A stretch of 64,000 bases of DNA, from contig CAWGAE010000020.1 of NCBI GenBank assembly GCA_963820395.1, positions 248,001-312,000 of the forward strand. The letters are read 5' to 3'. The notes under the pieces are model-generated. The model had not been told where the DNA came from and did no database searches. It saw nothing but the letters and a program-made list of their open reading frames with translations. The DNA is from DATFVJ01 sp963820395. Lineage in GTDB: Bacteria > Actinomycetota > Actinomycetes > Streptosporangiales > Streptosporangiaceae. The position numbers and the translations under genes were made by a program. Of this stretch, positions 62,200-64,000 are shown piece by piece; the stretch's first letter is position 1; the number at the start of each line of letters is the position of its first letter.

Positions 62200-63276
62200 A
62201 GGCAAGGTCAACGACCCGCACGCTCGGTGACCGCAGTACACGCGGTGGCGCCGTTGGGTCTCCCTCGGCCAGGCCTGAATGGGTGGCGGGAGTCGCGCGG
62301 CTGTCTGTGGCGGCCGGCTTGCAGCGCGGGCACGGACGTGGTGCGTCGCCGTCGAAGCCGAGCATCCGAGTGGCTGCGTCGCATTCGCCGCACCACGGCG
62401 GCCGGGACGGTCGCTGCGGATGCGGCGAGGGCAGCTCGGTGGGTGAGAGCCGGGCGGCCAGCACCGCGTACGGGTTGCGCAGTCCGCTGGTGTTCGCTCC
62501 GGTGAATGCCGCCAGGGTCTGCGGCGTCCAGCCCGCCAGCAGTGCCGTTGTGACGGCGGGAGCGAGCCTGGCTCGCTGGGCCGCCGTCAGCCGCCAGTCA
62601 GCACCCAGCGCAGCGAAGAACTCACTGACCGGCCTGCCGCCGCCAGCAGCATCGGCCGCGTGCGGCCACTCGCGCGCGGGGGCGGCGGGTTCCCCGGAAG
62701 GTTCCTTGTACGGTTCGGGTGCAACCACCGCACCCCGTGACTGCACAGATTGCACCCCGTTCGCGCGCTGGTTGCACCCCGCCCCTGCATGGGGTGCAAC
62801 GGCCGCACCCCGGCCGCCGAGTTATCCACAGCATTCGCGGGGAGAGGGCGATGATTGCACCCCGTCAAAGTGATGATGATCGGCGGGCTTTGCGGCGAGC
62901 CTGGCGGCTAGGCCGGGAAACTGGCATTCCAGCGCCGCCACGTCCTCTTCGGCCAGATCGTCCCGGATGAGGCTCAGGTCCAGGTCCCAGCCCCTCGGCC
63001 GCCGATCGGCGCGCTTGATCCGCGCGGCGACGACGGCGGGGTCACACGGCCGGATCAGGCACGCGGCTTCCAGCCGGCAAGGCACGCCCGCACCGTGCGT
63101 TCCGACAACGCGGTGTAGCGCATCAGCGTCCGCACCGCCGGGAACGCGCAACTGCCATCAGGGCCGGCGTGGTTGGCCAGGCCGACGAGCACGAACTTGC
63201 ACGCGCTGGACGGCTGGCCGCCGCGTCGGCGGGGACGGGCCAGGTTGAGCGCCCACGAGATCGCCTCGACGCTCAC
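62200..63276 (-). pseudogene. HTH/zinc-ribbon replication-type protein (copy B), frameshifted
   Basis: Frame one opens MSVEAISWALNLARP, then QPSSACKFVLVGLANHAGPDGS and an HTH (VRTLMRYTALSERTVRACLAG). After a shift, CDPAVVAARIKRADRRPRGWDLDLSLIRDDLAEEDVAALE follows. After another, VSEFFAALGADWRLTAAQRARLAPAVTTAL and the zinc ribbon PPWCGECDAATRMLGFDGDAPRPCPRCK end near 62210. The second half is clearly homologous to copy A. Two shifts make it a pseudogene. Its frame also overlaps an accidental antisense frame of the methyltransferase. Confidence 0.6.
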
Positions 63277-63335
63277 CGCGCACCGCCCGGAACATGCGCG
63301 GCCCCGTCGCCCGAGGCCCAGCCTGCGGTCTCAGT

Positions 63336-63536
63336 TTTGGTCTCATTCACCCCTGTCCAGAGTCGTTCACCGGCGAACGCGGCCTGCCTTTCCGGTGAGG
63401 TCAGGTATGCTCGCGGCCGGTGGTGGATGGCGCTGTGCAGTCCTCGAAAGCGTGTGACGCGGCTGTAGCTGGTGGGTGATGGCCTTGTCTCAGTTTGTGT
63501 CTCATTCACCCCCGTCCGGCGCCGTTCACCAGCGAC
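63336..63536. repeat. Duplicated leader sequence
   Basis: Two similar stretches (from 63336 and from 63487) each read tctcagttt.g.tctcattcacccc.gtcc...cgttcacc.gcga, about 50 bases with a few changes. A shorter relative lies at about 61041-61062. On the minus strand they encode VNETQTE-type starts, so they are repeated 5' ends of element genes. Confidence 0.5.
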
Positions 63537-63598
63537 GCCGTAGTCAAGTTCGGGCAAGTCGCGGACGGTGGTGGCCATTGGTGAACGCCGGTAGCATG

Positions 63599-63645
63599 TT
63601 GGAAAGCGTGTTGGGTGCAAGCCCTGCGATTCGAATCTCGCATCT
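63599..63645 (+). other. attR-like copy of the tRNA-Ser 3' half
   Basis: 27 bases are identical to the tRNA-Ser(GGA) anticodon-to-variable-arm segment (starting ttggaaagcgtgttgggtgc), followed by ttcgaatctcgcatc, also in the tRNA, but with a small deletion in the T-arm. No acceptor 5' half is present, so this is an integration repeat and not a tRNA gene. Confidence 0.75.
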
Positions 63646-63952
63646 CGCGATGGCTAGCGACGAACTCACGAGGCGACAGCGGAGGGGGCTCTGCCGTCCG
63701 GCCAGCTTGCGAGGTCGCAACGATCAACGTCGTAGTCGCCAGCGCTGCCACGTAGAGCAGCAGCACGGCCACAGAGGCGTCTCGGAGTATGGACAGCAGG
63801 TAGAGCGCGGGAACCAACTGCACTGGCTACCTGGAAAACAACGGTCAATCCGCGGGCATATTTTCGATATCTCGCGTCCTCCGCTACCCGGAGGCGGCGC
63901 GATACATTGAGTTGGCACGCATGTAAGCACAGACCAGGAGTGGGTGGTCGTC
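63646..63952. other. Region outside the element edge, no gene seen
   Basis: About 310 bases. A minus-strand hydrophobic stretch (LYLLSILRDASVAVLLLYVAALATT) is open but has no good start; I do not call it a gene. Confidence 0.4.
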
Positions 63953-64000
63953 ATGCGTAGGTACCTTGTCGTCGCGAACCAGACCCTGCAGGGTTCGGAG
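63953..64000 (+). CDS. Start of a gene running off the right edge
   Basis: ATG 63953 opens MRRYLVVANQTLQGSE and continues past the window end. AGGAG at 63936-63940 is the likely ribosome site (12 nt away), and a GTG at 63944 is an alternative. RYLVVANQTL is a common beginning of short actinobacterial proteins of unknown function; too little is visible to assign a role. Confidence 0.6.
   Translation, partial: MRRYLVVANQTLQGSE

Larger units (their letters stand above)
54718..63645. mobile_element. Decayed integrative element at tRNA-Ser(GGA)
   Basis: The element spans from the anticodon arm of tRNA-Ser to a repeat of its 3' half (27 identical bases starting ttggaaagcgtg, then a further 15-base match with small gaps). 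Inside are a resolvase remnant, the NACHT-TPR gene, two decayed replication-type HTH genes, an intact methyltransferase and repeated leader sequences. No working integrase is visible, and the outer repeat has lost bases in its T-arm, so it is probably fixed. The boundaries follow the repeats only. Confidence 0.6.

Noticed and set aside
61199..62755. 518-codon minus-strand protein
   Set aside because: Only the first part (down to about 62210) matches the HTH/zinc-ribbon family; the rest is antisense to the methyltransferase.
63599..63645. Second tRNA-Ser gene
   Set aside because: It lacks the 5' acceptor half and D-arm and has a deleted T-arm; it is an integration repeat.

Overview
The window is very GC-rich DNA with actinobacterial gene families throughout: a LysM/Rpf transglycosylase, acyl-CoA carboxylase with an epsilon subunit, a DUF5753 XRE regulator, a dnaX-ybaB-recR-DUF5063-lysC-asd block, RepSA/AICE-type plasmid remnants and a GroEL-linked propane monooxygenase gene set. 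I read it as the chromosome of a filamentous actinomycete (Streptosporangiales/Frankia-like). That placement is inference and no finer taxonomy is justified.

Region by region. 0-8 kb is a mobile-element graveyard: an IS256 transposase entering from the left edge, a fused RepSA/integrase relic of an integrative element, IS21, tyrosine-recombinase, DUF6431 and IS1182 debris, with a few intact genes between them (membrane protein, SnoaL-like protein, YeiB-type membrane acyltransferase). 8-20 kb holds ordinary accessory and envelope genes: SHOCT and Rpf-LysM proteins, PspA, an Lrp-type sensor domain, a family 2 glycosyltransferase, a DrrAB-like ABC exporter, a PfkB kinase and two small genes. 21-26.3 kb is a small biosynthetic cluster behind a striking AT-rich promoter island: SbnA, a Pls/PosA-type membrane NRPS terminal protein with two near-identical carrier domains and no adenylation domain, and SbnB (frameshifted). 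SbnA and SbnB make L-2,3-diaminopropionate, so the cluster looks like a diaminopropionate peptide or polymer pathway; this is the best candidate for a new system. A decayed second sbnA start and a second YeiB-type acyltransferase follow, the latter an inverted paralogue of the 3.5-kb gene.

28-37 kb carries an acyl-CoA carboxylase beta/epsilon pair, an ABM monooxygenase, acetolactate synthase, a STAS protein, a HAD phosphatase fused to a HerA-like ATPase that has lost its Walker A lysine, a deazaflavin-type reductase and an Nramp transporter. 37.4-44.3 kb is the downstream half of a propane monooxygenase operon (groEL, alcohol dehydrogenase, small orf, amidohydrolase, coupling protein prmD) with its AcoR/MimR-type activator divergent, but the hydroxylase and reductase genes are missing. 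44-54.5 kb is conserved core: regulator, stress-type membrane protein, YegP, asd-lysC, DUF5063-recR-ybaB-dnaX and the SRP RNA. Twelve perfect 14-bp tandem repeats lie upstream of lysC.

54.7-63.6 kb looks like a decayed integrative element bounded by tRNA-Ser(GGA) and an imperfect copy of its 3' half. It holds a resolvase remnant, a multiply frameshifted NACHT-TPR STAND NTPase with a small membrane partner, two decayed HTH/zinc-ribbon replication-type genes and one intact SAM methyltransferase. All calls are from reading the sequence; no database search was run.
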